A program made the position numbers and the translations under genes. From a virus, in the IMG/VR virus record IMGVR_UViG_3300036715_002368, positions 1 to 21,732 of that record: 21,732 bases of DNA; one strand, 5' to 3'. Of this stretch, positions 1 to 7,998 are shown in pieces. Positions within the stretch are counted from its first letter, which is position 1; each line of letters starts with the position of its first letter. The notes under the pieces were generated by a model, which was given only the letters and a program-made list of their open reading frames with translations, made no database searches and had not been told where the DNA came from.

Positions 1-1157
1 CTAAAGGCGAGTATCAATATCAGATTGATGCTGTTCTAAATTGCGTCAGGCTTAATAAAGCCCTCGTCTTGTCACCTACTGGGTCTGGAAAAAGCCATAT
101 CATATATCTCATCGTTCGTTTCCTTCTTAGGTATACCGATGAATCGATTTTGATTTGCGTTCCCACAACGTCTCTTGTTGAACAGATGGTCGGCGACTTC
201 GCAAGCTATGTGAATGACGATTTTGATGTCGAAACGTCGATTGGTAAGATATATAGCGGAAAAGAAAAGATTACGAATAAGAGGGTTGTTGTTTCGACGT
301 GGCAGAGTATATATAAACTGCCGTCTGAGTGGTTTTCTAGATTCGGCGGCTTCGTATGCGACGAAGCTCATCAAGCAGACAGCGGGAGTATTACTAAGAT
401 TGTAGGCAAACTATCACACGCTCCATTTAGATTCGGGTTTACTGGGACACTTGATGGGAGCAAAACGCATGATGTGAGTTTGCGCGGGATGTTCGGGCCC
501 ATTATTAAAACCACAACGACAAAGAAGTTGATGGATGACGGCGTTTTATCGAAACTGAATATAGACGTCGTAATGCTTCGATATCGCGACGATGAATGTA
601 AATTTGTTTCAAAGAATTGTAAGAAATATCAAGATGAGATAGAATGGCTGGTGAGCAATGAAAGAAGAAATAAGTTTATTGTGGCAACCGCTTTCTCGCA
701 GCCTAATAATACTCTAGTTCTGTTTAATTTTGTCGACGGCCATGGCGAAGGGCTGTACAAATATGCACTCGACAAGGCGCCTGAATTCGGAAAAGAGGTG
801 TATTTTGTTCATGGCAATGTAAAGGTTGAAGAGAGAGAGCATATAAGGCGACTTGTAGAGAAGAAAGACAATATTATTATTTTTGCTAGCTACGGAACAT
901 TCAGCACTGGCATCAATATGAAGAATCTTCATACCGTCATATTTGCTCATCCATTCAAAGCTCGCATACGAAACTTGCAGTCGATCGGCAGATCTCTTCG
1001 CAAGAGCGGTGGCAAGGAGTCAGCGAAGCTGGTTGACATCGGCGACGATCTAACATATAATGGCAGACGCAATGTAACGCTCGAGCACCTAATCGAGAGG
1101 CTTAAAATTTATGAATCAGAACAATTCGAATACGTCGTCAGAAAAAGAGACCTCTGA
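1..1157 (+). CDS. uvsW: UvsW-type DNA/RNA helicase, 3' part (5'-truncated by window edge)
   Basis: The reading frame is open from base 3, so the gene enters from upstream; 384 residues are visible, roughly the last two thirds of T4 UvsW (about 587 aa from memory). It is an SF2 helicase that in T4 unwinds branched DNA and R-loops and supports recombination-dependent replication. Visible motifs, counted from the first full codon: Walker A SPTGSGKS at 24-31, DEAH at 120-123, motif III-like FTGTL, and the arginine motif QSIGRSLRK at 326-334. A TTG at 69 sits just before Walker A and is not the start, because conserved sequence (YQIDAVLN, LNKALVLSPTG) continues upstream of it. The end of the gene carries a promoter for the next gene, whose start overlaps it by 47 bases. 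Identification as UvsW rather than another SF2 helicase rests on the motifs plus synteny with gp55. Confidence 0.92.
   Translation, partial: KGEYQYQIDAVLNCVRLNKALVLSPTGSGKSHIIYLIVRFLLRYTDESILICVPTTSLVEQMVGDFASYVNDDFDVETSIGKIYSGKEKITNKRVVVSTWQSIYKLPSEWFSRFGGFVCDEAHQADSGSITKIVGKLSHAPFRFGFTGTLDGSKTHDVSLRGMFGPIIKTTTTKKLMDDGVLSKLNIDVVMLRYRDDECKFVSKNCKKYQDEIEWLVSNERRNKFIVATAFSQPNNTLVLFNFVDGHGEGLYKYALDKAPEFGKEVYFVHGNVKVEEREHIRRLVEKKDNIIIFASYGTFSTGINMKNLHTVIFAHPFKARIRNLQSIGRSLRKSGGKESAKLVDIGDDLTYNGRRNVTLEHLIERLKIYESEQFEYVVRKRDL
1033..1061 (+). promoter_or_regulatory. Sigma70-type promoter, perfect consensus, inside uvsW
   Basis: TTGACA at 1033-1038, 17-base spacer, TATAAT at 1056-1061. All 12 consensus bases match with optimal spacing. 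It lies inside the 3' coding end of uvsW and would start RNA near 1068, about 43 bases ahead of the gene at 1111. It probably drives the LSm-like gene, 55, 47 and 46. Confidence 0.8.
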
Positions 1158-1557
1158 AAATCCTCTTAGAATCATTAGTCTATCAAATGGCGCTATTGTC
1201 TTAGGCAAGGTCACTGCTATAAATCAGCATGTGGTTCAGCTTTCTTTCCCCGTTTCCCTAAATATGATTTTTGATGGGGATGGCGACATCGTGGGGACGA
1301 GTGTTATACCTTATTTGGCTCCTTTCTCTGTTTTGAGCCCTTTCTCGTCGGCAAACTTCAATATCAATCAAGTTGTTAGTTTTTCTGAGCCATCGCTCGA
1401 GATGGCGGATCAATATGAAGAAAGTTTGCGGAAATTCACCGAGCGATTTAACGAAAAATTGGAAAAAGCGCTGGACGATTCCTCTCATTCAGATGAAAAT
1501 TATGATGAACGTGCTGCTAAACATTGGATCGCTCCGAGCTCAAAAACCATTCATTGA
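1111..1557 (+). CDS. LSm/Sm-like small phage protein
   Basis: 148 residues. A polar Asn/Ser/Glu-rich N-terminus (1-18) is followed by a compact beta-rich region. This opens with RIISLSNGAIVLGKV and continues with QHVVQLSFPVSL and VIPYLAPFSV, the layout of Sm-fold proteins that T4-like phages carry between uvsW and gp55. The C-terminal 50 residues are charged and probably helical (QYEESLRKFTERFNEKLEKAL). It starts inside uvsW with a 47-base overlap. A GAGAGG stretch at 1095-1100 can serve as ribosome site, and a consensus promoter lies about 50 bases upstream. I do not recognise a specific function. Sm-fold suggests RNA or protein oligomer binding, but that is inference from pattern only. It is not UvsY: no resemblance to that recombination mediator was seen. 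Confidence 0.8.
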   Translation: MNQNNSNTSSEKETSENPLRIISLSNGAIVLGKVTAINQHVVQLSFPVSLNMIFDGDGDIVGTSVIPYLAPFSVLSPFSSANFNINQVVSFSEPSLEMADQYEESLRKFTERFNEKLEKALDDSSHSDENYDERAAKHWIAPSSKTIH

Positions 1558-1571
1558 GGGATCTATGATTT

Positions 1572-2018
1572 ATGACAAATCACTATGTAGATAATGCCAA
1601 GTTTCTCGAACTCATAAAAGATTATATAAAAGAACGAAAAAGGAGAGAGGCAGATGGTCTTTCTCCGCCCGAAATTCCGAATGAAATTGGCAGGATATTC
1701 ATACAGATTGCCACCAAACTAAGCCAGCGCTATAATTTCGTCGGTTACACATTCAAGGATGAAATGATCGGCGACGGTATACTGAACGCGGTTGAAGCTA
1801 TAAACGGGTTCGATCCAGAAAAAGGTAGCAAACCTTTTGCGTATTTCACTCAGGTTATTTTTTGGGCATTCGTTAGGCGCATTGAAAGCGAAAAGAAGGA
1901 ACACGCGTCTCGTATTAAAATGATGTTTGATGAAGACATTAATACATTTGATGTCCAAGACGGCGATAAGCATTCCATAAATCGCGATGACATTTATCTG
2001 TGGTATAACCAAGGGTGA
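1572..2018 (+). CDS. 55: gp55-like late-transcription sigma factor
   Basis: 148 residues, shorter than T4 gp55 (185). It replaces the host sigma factor on RNA polymerase so that phage late promoters are read, and in T4 it also binds the sliding clamp. Recognition rests on the central block: a YVDN/F start, KERKRREADG, IFIQIATKLS, YNFVGYTFKDEMIGDG, FDPEKGSKPFAYFTQVIFWAFVRRI and EKKEHASR, all of which parallel T4 gp55 and sigma region 2. The last ten residues, ending in DDIYLWYNQG, contain I-x-x-W-Y. This fits the hydrophobic/acidic clamp-binding tail known for T4 gp55. Start at 1572 is supported by GAGGGA at 1556-1561; an ATG at 1565 is in another frame and short. gp47 follows after 5 bases. 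Confidence 0.93.
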   Translation: MTNHYVDNAKFLELIKDYIKERKRREADGLSPPEIPNEIGRIFIQIATKLSQRYNFVGYTFKDEMIGDGILNAVEAINGFDPEKGSKPFAYFTQVIFWAFVRRIESEKKEHASRIKMMFDEDINTFDVQDGDKHSINRDDIYLWYNQG

Positions 2019-2023
2019 AATAG

Positions 2024-3091
2024 ATGAAGATTGCAATGATTACTGACATTCATTTTGGTGTCAGAAACGATTCTCATTTTTTTCACGACAATCTTTTCAA
2101 GTTCATTGAGGGTGTTTTCCTGCCATATATTGAAGAAAATGAGATAAAGACGCTTTTGATCTTGGGCGACACATGGGATCGCAGAAAGTATGTTAATTTC
2201 TATACCCTCAATGATGTCCGTAAGCGCTTTTTTGATAAATTGAGCCAATTGGGCGTTGCAGTGAAAATCATTTACGGCAACCATGATGTTTATTTCAAAA
2301 ACACCAATGACGTTAACAGCATCGATCTGTTGTTCGATTCATATCAGAATGTAGAGGTTGTCAACGATTATAAAGTCTTTGATTTTGATGGTCTTAAAGT
2401 TGGCATGATAAGCTGGATTCATAATGAAAATTTGGAAGAAAGTCTCGAATGGATATCAACTGTCGAATGTGATGTTCTATGCGGCCATTTTGAGATTAAG
2501 AACTTCGAAATGATAAAGGGGCAATATTGTGAACATGGATTCGAACCAAGTATTTTTGATCGCTTTGAGTATGTTTTTAGTGGTCATTTTCATGTCATAA
2601 ACAATGACGGCCGTATTTTCTACATAGGCAATCCCAATCAAACAAATTGGAGTGATTATGGGTTGAAAAAGGGGTTCCATGTTTTTGACACTGAAAGTCG
2701 TTCTATCAAATTCATTGAAAACCCTTTCACTGTCTATGAGAAATACCATTACGATGAATCGATTGATTTGCTGTCTTTTGATTATGACAGATTTGAGGAT
2801 AAAATTGTTCGCGTGTATGTGAATTCTTTTGATATTTCTAATCGACGCAAATTCGATTTGTTCATTGATAAGATTTCTCAAGTTTCATTTAGCGTTGATA
2901 TCCAAGAAATTGATCCTGCTTTTAATCAAATTGACCCTGACGGTGAAATTGAAGTGCAATATACTGATACCATGAGCTTGATCGAACAGTATATCGAATC
3001 GATTAATTCAGACGGAATTGACAAGAAAAAGCTTCGTTCCTACTTCAGTGATATTTACAATGAGGCTATCGAGAAAACGGTGACTGCATGA
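2024..3091 (+). CDS. 47: gp47 recombination nuclease subunit (Mre11/SbcD-like)
   Basis: 355 residues, close to T4 gp47 (339). It is the metallophosphoesterase nuclease half of the gp46/gp47 complex, which resects DNA ends for recombination-dependent replication and host DNA breakdown. Mn-binding phosphoesterase motifs are all present: D8-I-H10, GDTWDRR with D49, YGNHD with N86-H87-D88, then CGHFEI and SGHFH. The C-terminal 100 residues are variable and acidic, as expected for the part that contacts the ATPase. Start at 2024 has AAGGGTG at 2011-2017, 6 bases before the ATG. Its TGA overlaps the start of gene 46 (ATGA), a standard sign of translational coupling of the two subunits. Confidence 0.95.
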   Translation: MKIAMITDIHFGVRNDSHFFHDNLFKFIEGVFLPYIEENEIKTLLILGDTWDRRKYVNFYTLNDVRKRFFDKLSQLGVAVKIIYGNHDVYFKNTNDVNSIDLLFDSYQNVEVVNDYKVFDFDGLKVGMISWIHNENLEESLEWISTVECDVLCGHFEIKNFEMIKGQYCEHGFEPSIFDRFEYVFSGHFHVINNDGRIFYIGNPNQTNWSDYGLKKGFHVFDTESRSIKFIENPFTVYEKYHYDESIDLLSFDYDRFEDKIVRVYVNSFDISNRRKFDLFIDKISQVSFSVDIQEIDPAFNQIDPDGEIEVQYTDTMSLIEQYIESINSDGIDKKKLRSYFSDIYNEAIEKTVTA

Positions 3092-4812
3092 TTGTTTTTC
3101 ACACTATTCGATATAAAAACATTCTGAGTTTTGGTAATATGATGACCGAAATTCAGCTAGACAGAAGCCCGACAACTCTTATACAAGGCAAGAACGGCGG
3201 CGGAAAAAGCACTCTACTCGATGCTATCTGTTATGCTCTTTTCGGAAAACCGTTTCGCAAGATCAATCGGCCTCAACTGATAAATCACAAAAATAAGAGA
3301 GAGTTGCTAACGGAGATTGAATTCTCCGTTAAAGACGTTCGATATACGGTTCGTCGTGGCATGAACCCGCAGGTGTTTGAAATTTACCGTGACGGTGAGC
3401 TCATAAATCAAAATGCTGCGACGCGAGACTACCAAGAATACTTAGAAACGAACATTCTTAATTTCGATTATTCTGCATTTACGCAGATTGTTATTCTTGG
3501 TAAAGCGACATATGTCAGCTTTATGCGTCTAACGACCGATCAGCGTCGAAAGTTTATCGAAAGCATTTTGGGGTTGAATATTTTTAGCGCGATGGTTGAA
3601 GTTCATCGCGTTAAAATTGCGGATCTCAAAGAAAAGCTAAATGAAATCAAAGGAGCGATATCTGTTGCTAAAGAAAAGATCGATTTGCGAGAGAATTACA
3701 TACATAAACTTGAAGCTGATGTTATCGCAAAAAGAACGGATTTGATTGCTAAGATTGACGCTAATATTGAGTCTATTGAGAAAGAGATTAATGACATTGA
3801 ACAAAAAATTAATGAACTAGAATTATCTCGCAGACCAGTTGAATCAAGTGAAATTGATAATCTTGAAACTCGTATAAAGCAACTCAGCGGACTTATTGCG
3901 AAGAGCGAAGTGCGATATAATCAGATGCTGAAAGATGTGAAATTTTTTACAGATAATGATATCTGTCCAACCTGTAGTCAACCCATCGAGAATGATATAA
4001 AGCAGATAAAAATATCTGAGCTCGAAGGAAAAATGAAAGAGATTTCAGGTATTATTGATGATTTGAGAGAAAAGAGTTTAGAAGCGACATCCGCTTTAAG
4101 AGAAATTAATAGCGCGGTTGAAGCTAATCATCAAATAGGGAAGCAATTGTCGGCGTTAATTGCCAGTAAAGAAGAGAAGAATAGACAAATTTCTTCACTT
4201 ATTTCTGAGAAAAATAAAGAAAATGACGGCGATAGGGAAAAAATTGATCTCGAAAAGAAAGCGCTCGATGCTCTTCGCGACACTTATGAAAAGCTAGTTG
4301 ACAAGAAATCAGACCTGCTAGAGAAATTAGAGTACTTTGATTTGATTTCTAGCATGCTAAAAGATACTGGAATTAAGCGGATGGTTATTCGCAAGTATAT
4401 TCCGCTCATAAACAAAATAACAAACGATCATCTTAAGAACTTAGGCTTCTTTGTAAAATTCACCTTGGACGAAGATTTCAACGAAAAGATTTTGGCGCGT
4501 GGAATTGATGAGCTGAGCTACTTCAATTTCAGTGAAGGCGAGAAGCTCAGAATCGATCTTGCCATATTGATGACATGGCGAGAAATTGCTAAAATGCAAA
4601 ACAAGATGAGCACCAATCTTCTGATTTTTGACGAGATATTTGACAGCTCGATGGATCAAGCGGGTGTTGATGCCTTCGTCGAGTTGCTAGGCAGCATAAA
4701 GAATACCAATGTGTTTGTTATCAGCCATACGCCAGACAAGCTGGCGGACAAGTTTCGGAGCAGCATCAGCTTCGAAAAAGAGAACGGGTTCAGCAAGATC
4801 GCGGCTGCTTGA
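3088..4812 (+). CDS. 46: gp46 recombination ATPase subunit (Rad50/SbcC-like)
   Basis: 574 residues (T4 gp46: 560). SMC-type ATPase that partners gp47. Order of parts: N-terminal ATPase lobe with Walker A GKNGGGKST at 34-42; a long coiled coil from about residue 165 to 405, broken near its middle by a zinc hook CPTC (C293, C296); then the C-terminal lobe with ABC signature SEGEK from residue 482, Walker B LLIFDE with D515-E516, and an H-loop in VISHTPDK. The ribosome site is weak (CGGTGA near 3077), so expression probably depends on coupling to gene 47. The stop codon forms part of the -35 element of the next promoter. Confidence 0.95.
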   Translation: MIVFHTIRYKNILSFGNMMTEIQLDRSPTTLIQGKNGGGKSTLLDAICYALFGKPFRKINRPQLINHKNKRELLTEIEFSVKDVRYTVRRGMNPQVFEIYRDGELINQNAATRDYQEYLETNILNFDYSAFTQIVILGKATYVSFMRLTTDQRRKFIESILGLNIFSAMVEVHRVKIADLKEKLNEIKGAISVAKEKIDLRENYIHKLEADVIAKRTDLIAKIDANIESIEKEINDIEQKINELELSRRPVESSEIDNLETRIKQLSGLIAKSEVRYNQMLKDVKFFTDNDICPTCSQPIENDIKQIKISELEGKMKEISGIIDDLREKSLEATSALREINSAVEANHQIGKQLSALIASKEEKNRQISSLISEKNKENDGDREKIDLEKKALDALRDTYEKLVDKKSDLLEKLEYFDLISSMLKDTGIKRMVIRKYIPLINKITNDHLKNLGFFVKFTLDEDFNEKILARGIDELSYFNFSEGEKLRIDLAILMTWREIAKMQNKMSTNLLIFDEIFDSSMDQAGVDAFVELLGSIKNTNVFVISHTPDKLADKFRSSISFEKENGFSKIAAA

Positions 4813-4837
4813 CATCCTGTCCGTTCCATGCTATAAT
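4809..4837 (+). promoter_or_regulatory. Sigma70-type promoter, perfect consensus with extended -10, ahead of gene 45
   Basis: TTGACA at 4809-4814, 17-base spacer, TATAAT at 4832-4837, with TGC directly before the -10 (extended -10 type). The TGA stop of gene 46 (4810-4812) lies within the -35 box. RNA would start near 4844, about 32 bases before the gene 45 start. It probably serves the 45-44-62-regA-dut run. Confidence 0.85.
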
Positions 4838-4875
4838 GCAATTTCTTCGTTATCCTTTCTAGTGGAGATTAATCT

Positions 4876-5529
4876 ATGAAGCTTTCAAAACAAACCGTCG
4901 ACGTCCTCAAGAATTTCAACGGCATCAACCAAGGCATTCTGTTCCGCAAAGGCAATGTCATCAGGACCATGAGCGTCATGAAGAATATTTTTGCCACAGC
5001 GATCGTTGCCGATGAATTCCCTCGCGAGTTTGCGGTTTATGATCTCGGCGAATTTCTTTCGACTGTTAGCTTGTTTGACAACCCCGAGCTGCAGTTCAAA
5101 GATGAGCATTTCGTGATTTCTGAAGGGAACACAAAGGTTAAGTACTTTTATAGCAACCCTAGCGTTGTTGTGAGTCCGCCCGATAAAAGCATTGCTATGC
5201 CAGACCCCGATGCTACATTCACGATCACAAAAACGCAATTCGAGCAGATTTTGAAAGCTGCCGCTGTCATGCGCCTCAAAGATTTTGCGGTCAATGAGAG
5301 GGGTCTGCAAGTGTTCAATCGTAACAGTGTCGGTAATCAGTACACCGTTGAGACTGGCGTTGAATCTTCTGAGGATAAATTCGAATATATTTTGAAGGTT
5401 GAGAATCTGAAAATGATTCCAGCTGATTATCAAGTTGCTATCACCAAGAAAGGCATTGCACAATTCAAAGCTAGTGCGACTAAAGACACTCCTGAACTTG
5501 AGTACTTCATTGCGCTTGAAACTGATTGA
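4876..5529 (+). CDS. 45: gp45 sliding clamp
   Basis: 217 residues (T4 gp45: 228). Ring-shaped trimeric processivity factor for gp43, also needed for late transcription with gp55. Sequence features seen: an N-terminal MKLSKQTVDVLKNF helix with FNGINQGILFRKG, a DEFPREFAVYDLGEFLSTVSLF stretch that is the most recognisable gp45 block, and an acidic tail ending EYFIALETD. The call depends strongly on position directly before gp44 and gp62. GGAG at 4864-4867 supports the start, and a perfect-consensus promoter lies just upstream. The C-terminal tails of gp43, gp55 and possibly DpdA in this window are candidate partners. Confidence 0.93.
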   Translation: MKLSKQTVDVLKNFNGINQGILFRKGNVIRTMSVMKNIFATAIVADEFPREFAVYDLGEFLSTVSLFDNPELQFKDEHFVISEGNTKVKYFYSNPSVVVSPPDKSIAMPDPDATFTITKTQFEQILKAAAVMRLKDFAVNERGLQVFNRNSVGNQYTVETGVESSEDKFEYILKVENLKMIPADYQVAITKKGIAQFKASATKDTPELEYFIALETD

Positions 5530-5552
5530 TTTTTGATTAAGCGGAGAATATA

Positions 5553-6500
5553 ATGACAGATCGTGAAGAATTTTTGTGGGTTGAGAAGTATCGCCCTAAA
5601 ACGATTTCTGAATGCGTTCTTCCTGAACGCATGAAAGAATATTTCGCCGAAATGGTCAAGAAGGGCGAGCTTCAGAACATGCTTTTGGTGGGAGGGCCAG
5701 GAACAGGCAAAACGACTGTTGCTCGGGCTCTCTGCAATGAGTTGGGGCTTGATTACTTGATGATTAATGCGTCCGAGAACGGCAATATCGATGTTCTGCG
5801 CACGACAATTCGAAGCTTCGCGTCGACGATGTCGTTCACTAGCAGCTATAAGGTGGTCATTCTTGACGAGGCGGATTACTTGAATGCAAATTCAACGCAA
5901 CCTGCGCTTCGTAATTTCATTGAAGAGTTCAGCAAAAATTGTCGCTTCATCTTGACGGCGAATTATGCTAACAGAATCATCGATCCGCTGAAAAGTCGTT
6001 GCGCGGTCATTGACTTCCAATTTTCAAAAGAAGAAAAACAACAAATGGTCGTGTCATTCGACCGTCGCGTTAAGGAAATTCTCGAGAAAGAGGGAGTTTC
6101 TTATGACAAGAAAGTATTGGCCCAGGTTCTGGTAAAATACTTCCCTGACTTTCGAAAAATCCTCAACGAGCTGCAGCGTCACTCATCTGGCGGCGCCATT
6201 GAAGGCGCAGTTCTTACTAGTTTGAGCGATGACAGTATCAAGAAATTGTACGGATACCTTCGTGACACTACAAAATGGCCCGAAATGCGTAAATGGGTCG
6301 CCGACAATCTCGATAATGATTTCAATTTGATTTCTCGTGCAATTTATGAGCGCGCCGAGGATTTTGTTAAGCCTGGGAGCATTCCTCAACTAGTTCTAAC
6401 TCTTGCTCAATACGACTACAAGAATAGTTTTGTCATGGATAAAGAAATCAATTTGGTTGCTATGCTCACTGAAATAATGGCTCAAGTGGAGTTCAAATGA
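5553..6500 (+). CDS. 44: gp44 clamp-loader large subunit (AAA+ ATPase)
   Basis: 315 residues (T4 gp44: 319). AAA+ ATPase that, as four copies with one gp62, opens the gp45 ring and loads it at primer ends. Motifs: N-terminal WVEKYRPKTISECVLP, Walker A GGPGTGKT at 47-54, Walker B LDEAD with D105, sensor/arginine-finger SRC at 148-150 (LKSRCAVIDF), and the helical collar C-terminal part. GGAG at 5543-5546 gives the ribosome site, 6 bases from the ATG. The stop overlaps the start of gene 62 (ATGA), so the two loader subunits are coupled. Confidence 0.97.
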   Translation: MTDREEFLWVEKYRPKTISECVLPERMKEYFAEMVKKGELQNMLLVGGPGTGKTTVARALCNELGLDYLMINASENGNIDVLRTTIRSFASTMSFTSSYKVVILDEADYLNANSTQPALRNFIEEFSKNCRFILTANYANRIIDPLKSRCAVIDFQFSKEEKQQMVVSFDRRVKEILEKEGVSYDKKVLAQVLVKYFPDFRKILNELQRHSSGGAIEGAVLTSLSDDSIKKLYGYLRDTTKWPEMRKWVADNLDNDFNLISRAIYERAEDFVKPGSIPQLVLTLAQYDYKNSFVMDKEINLVAMLTEIMAQVEFK

Positions 6501-6892
6501 GTGAAAAATTATCCTTAATTGATTATCTCAATAACATAAATGAGAAGCAAGGCGGCGTTCTGCAATCATCTGATTTGAAAGATTACCAGCCGTACATTAT
6601 AAATCGTGCATTGAGTCAGCAAAAGGATCTTATTTATTTTGCGAACGAAATGAATACATTAAATAATGTTGACAAGGACATGCATTATGCGTTCTTGTAC
6701 TATGGTGTGCCAAAAAAGCGCCGATATGGGAAGTGGGCTAAGAATGAGGATGATAAAGAAAGTATTGCAATCATTCAAGAATACTATGGATACTCATATC
6801 AACGAGCTAAGGAGGTTCTACCTTTATTGATTAACAATATGGCTGAAATCAAGCAAAATCTTGAAAAAGGCGGAAAGGCGATGAAAAAATGA
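6497..6892 (+). CDS. 62: gp62 clamp-loader small subunit
   Basis: 131 residues, clearly shorter than T4 gp62 (187). Small subunit of the gp44/62 loader; it has no ATPase motifs. Recognition rests on the block RRYGKWAKNEDD near residues 75-86, matching the KRYGKWAK signature of T4 gp62. The VPKKRR lead-in and position between gp44 and RegA also support it. GGAG at 6488-6491 is the ribosome site. It ends with MKK-TGA where the regA ATG begins, a 4-base overlap. Confidence 0.9.
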   Translation: MSEKLSLIDYLNNINEKQGGVLQSSDLKDYQPYIINRALSQQKDLIYFANEMNTLNNVDKDMHYAFLYYGVPKKRRYGKWAKNEDDKESIAIIQEYYGYSYQRAKEVLPLLINNMAEIKQNLEKGGKAMKK

Positions 6893-7308
6893 CAGAAAGA
6901 GATGATATTCTTGAAAATTTTATTGAAATTGAATCGGTTGACAGCGATGAGTTTTTGAAAATCAAAGAAACTCTGACGCGAATTGGGCTGGCAAGTCGCA
7001 AAAATGGTAATGAGCGGCCAGTTCTTTGGCAAAGTTGTCATATCCTTCATAAAAAAGGTAGATACTATATTGTTCATTTCAAACAATTGTTTTTGCTTGA
7101 TGGGCGATATAATAAAACTGAAATTAGCTCGGAAGACCTTAGCAGAACTGCATTGATCGCGAATATGCTCAATCAATGGGGTCTTGTCAAGATTTTGAAG
7201 AAGGTTCCTGAATATGATCCTAAAACGAGAGTGACAGTCATTCCATTCAAAGAAAAAGATAAATGGGAATTGAAGTCAAAGTACAACATCGGAAAGAAGG
7301 TTGACTGA
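6889..7308 (+). CDS. regA: RegA translational repressor
   Basis: 139 residues (T4 RegA: 122), with about 15 extra acidic residues at the N-terminus. RNA-binding protein that in T4 blocks ribosome access on early mRNAs, including its own. Matching blocks are FLKIKETLTRIGLA, LWQSCHILHKKGRYYIVHFKQLFLLDGR, NQWGLVKIL, and the end VTVIPFKEKDKWELKSKYNIGKK. All are in the T4 order. GGAAAGG at 6872-6878 precedes the ATG, which overlaps the gp62 stop. It is likely to act on A-rich start regions such as those of its neighbours; that target set is inference. Confidence 0.96.
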   Translation: MTERDDILENFIEIESVDSDEFLKIKETLTRIGLASRKNGNERPVLWQSCHILHKKGRYYIVHFKQLFLLDGRYNKTEISSEDLSRTALIANMLNQWGLVKILKKVPEYDPKTRVTVIPFKEKDKWELKSKYNIGKKVD

Positions 7309-7309
7309 A

Positions 7310-7990
7310 ATGAATATGGCAAAGCGTCGAAATAATAAGCAAGAGACTGATGAAATTGATTTGGGAGTGGTTGAATTGAACGCTGTTTTTCCAGAAGATG
7401 CTAATGAGAGTAACACAATCAATGTTGGCGAAATGCTCGCTTCTTTCTCTGTTTCCAATAAGAAGATTGTTCCTGTAGGCATCTACAAATTGTATGATAC
7501 GGTCAAAACTCCTAGTTATGCGACTCCTGGTAGCGCTTGCTTTGACTTGTATGCTGATTTCACTGGCATCGAAACAGTCAAGGTTTATTCCTCGCATAAT
7601 ACAGAGACAGAACGGTTCGTTCAGAGTTTTGTAGAAAACGGGAATAGCAAAGGCGTTGTCATCGACTCGGGGGAACGAGCGCTCGTTCCCACTAATATCA
7701 TTTTCGATATTCCTGAAGGCTGGAAGATGCTAATCTATGCTAGGAGTGGGTCTGCGTTGAAGCAGGCGGCTGCTTTGGCGAACGGTGTTGGCGTGGTTGA
7801 CAGCGACTATGTTGACCCTTCATACGTCATCATTTTCAATCAAAGCAAACATCGCCTCGTTATTAAGCAAGGCGATCGTATTGCACAAGCTGAATTAGTT
7901 CCAGTAATTCAAGCTTCGTTCAATCTTCTTTCTAATGCCCCGTCGATTAAAACAAATCGTTCTGGCGGGTTTGGTTCAACTGGTAAGTGA
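7310..7990 (+). CDS. dut: dUTPase (deoxyuridine triphosphatase), elongated
   Basis: About 226 residues from the ATG at 7310, against the usual 140-170. Hydrolyses dUTP to dUMP and keeps uracil out of phage DNA. The five trimeric-dUTPase motifs appear in order: PGSACFDLYA, ARSGSALK, GVVDSDYVDPSYVIIFN, GDRIAQAELVPV, and the glycine-rich RSGGFGSTGK at the very end. The first 50 or so residues are an unrecognised polar extension. About 30 residues are inserted between motifs 1 and 2 (SSHNTETERF...VIDSGER). Motif 3 has YVDP where YRGE is usual. Start choice: TTG 7301, ATG 7310 and ATG 7316 are possible; GAAGG at 7296-7300 favours 7310. A perfect 20-base palindrome lies inside the inserted region. 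Confidence 0.9.
   Translation: MNMAKRRNNKQETDEIDLGVVELNAVFPEDANESNTINVGEMLASFSVSNKKIVPVGIYKLYDTVKTPSYATPGSACFDLYADFTGIETVKVYSSHNTETERFVQSFVENGNSKGVVIDSGERALVPTNIIFDIPEGWKMLIYARSGSALKQAAALANGVGVVDSDYVDPSYVIIFNQSKHRLVIKQGDRIAQAELVPVIQASFNLLSNAPSIKTNRSGGFGSTGK
7671..7690. repeat. Perfect 20-bp palindrome inside dut
   Basis: GGGAACGAGC at 7671-7680 is followed immediately by its exact reverse complement at 7681-7690. In RNA it could form an 8-bp stem with a GCGC loop; in DNA it could be a dimeric protein site. Function unknown. Confidence 0.7.
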
Positions 7991-7998
7991 GGTATAAT

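Noticed and set aside
1111-1557. UvsY recombination mediator next to uvsW
   Set aside because: Size fits but the sequence is beta-rich and Sm-like, without resemblance to UvsY.
4885-5463. Long minus-strand open frame opposite gene 45
   Set aside because: It mirrors the real clamp gene, has no ribosome site and shows no recognisable protein pattern. Other long shadow frames (for example opposite 2477-2881, 14407-14976, 16074-16802, 20903-21349) were dropped for the same reason.
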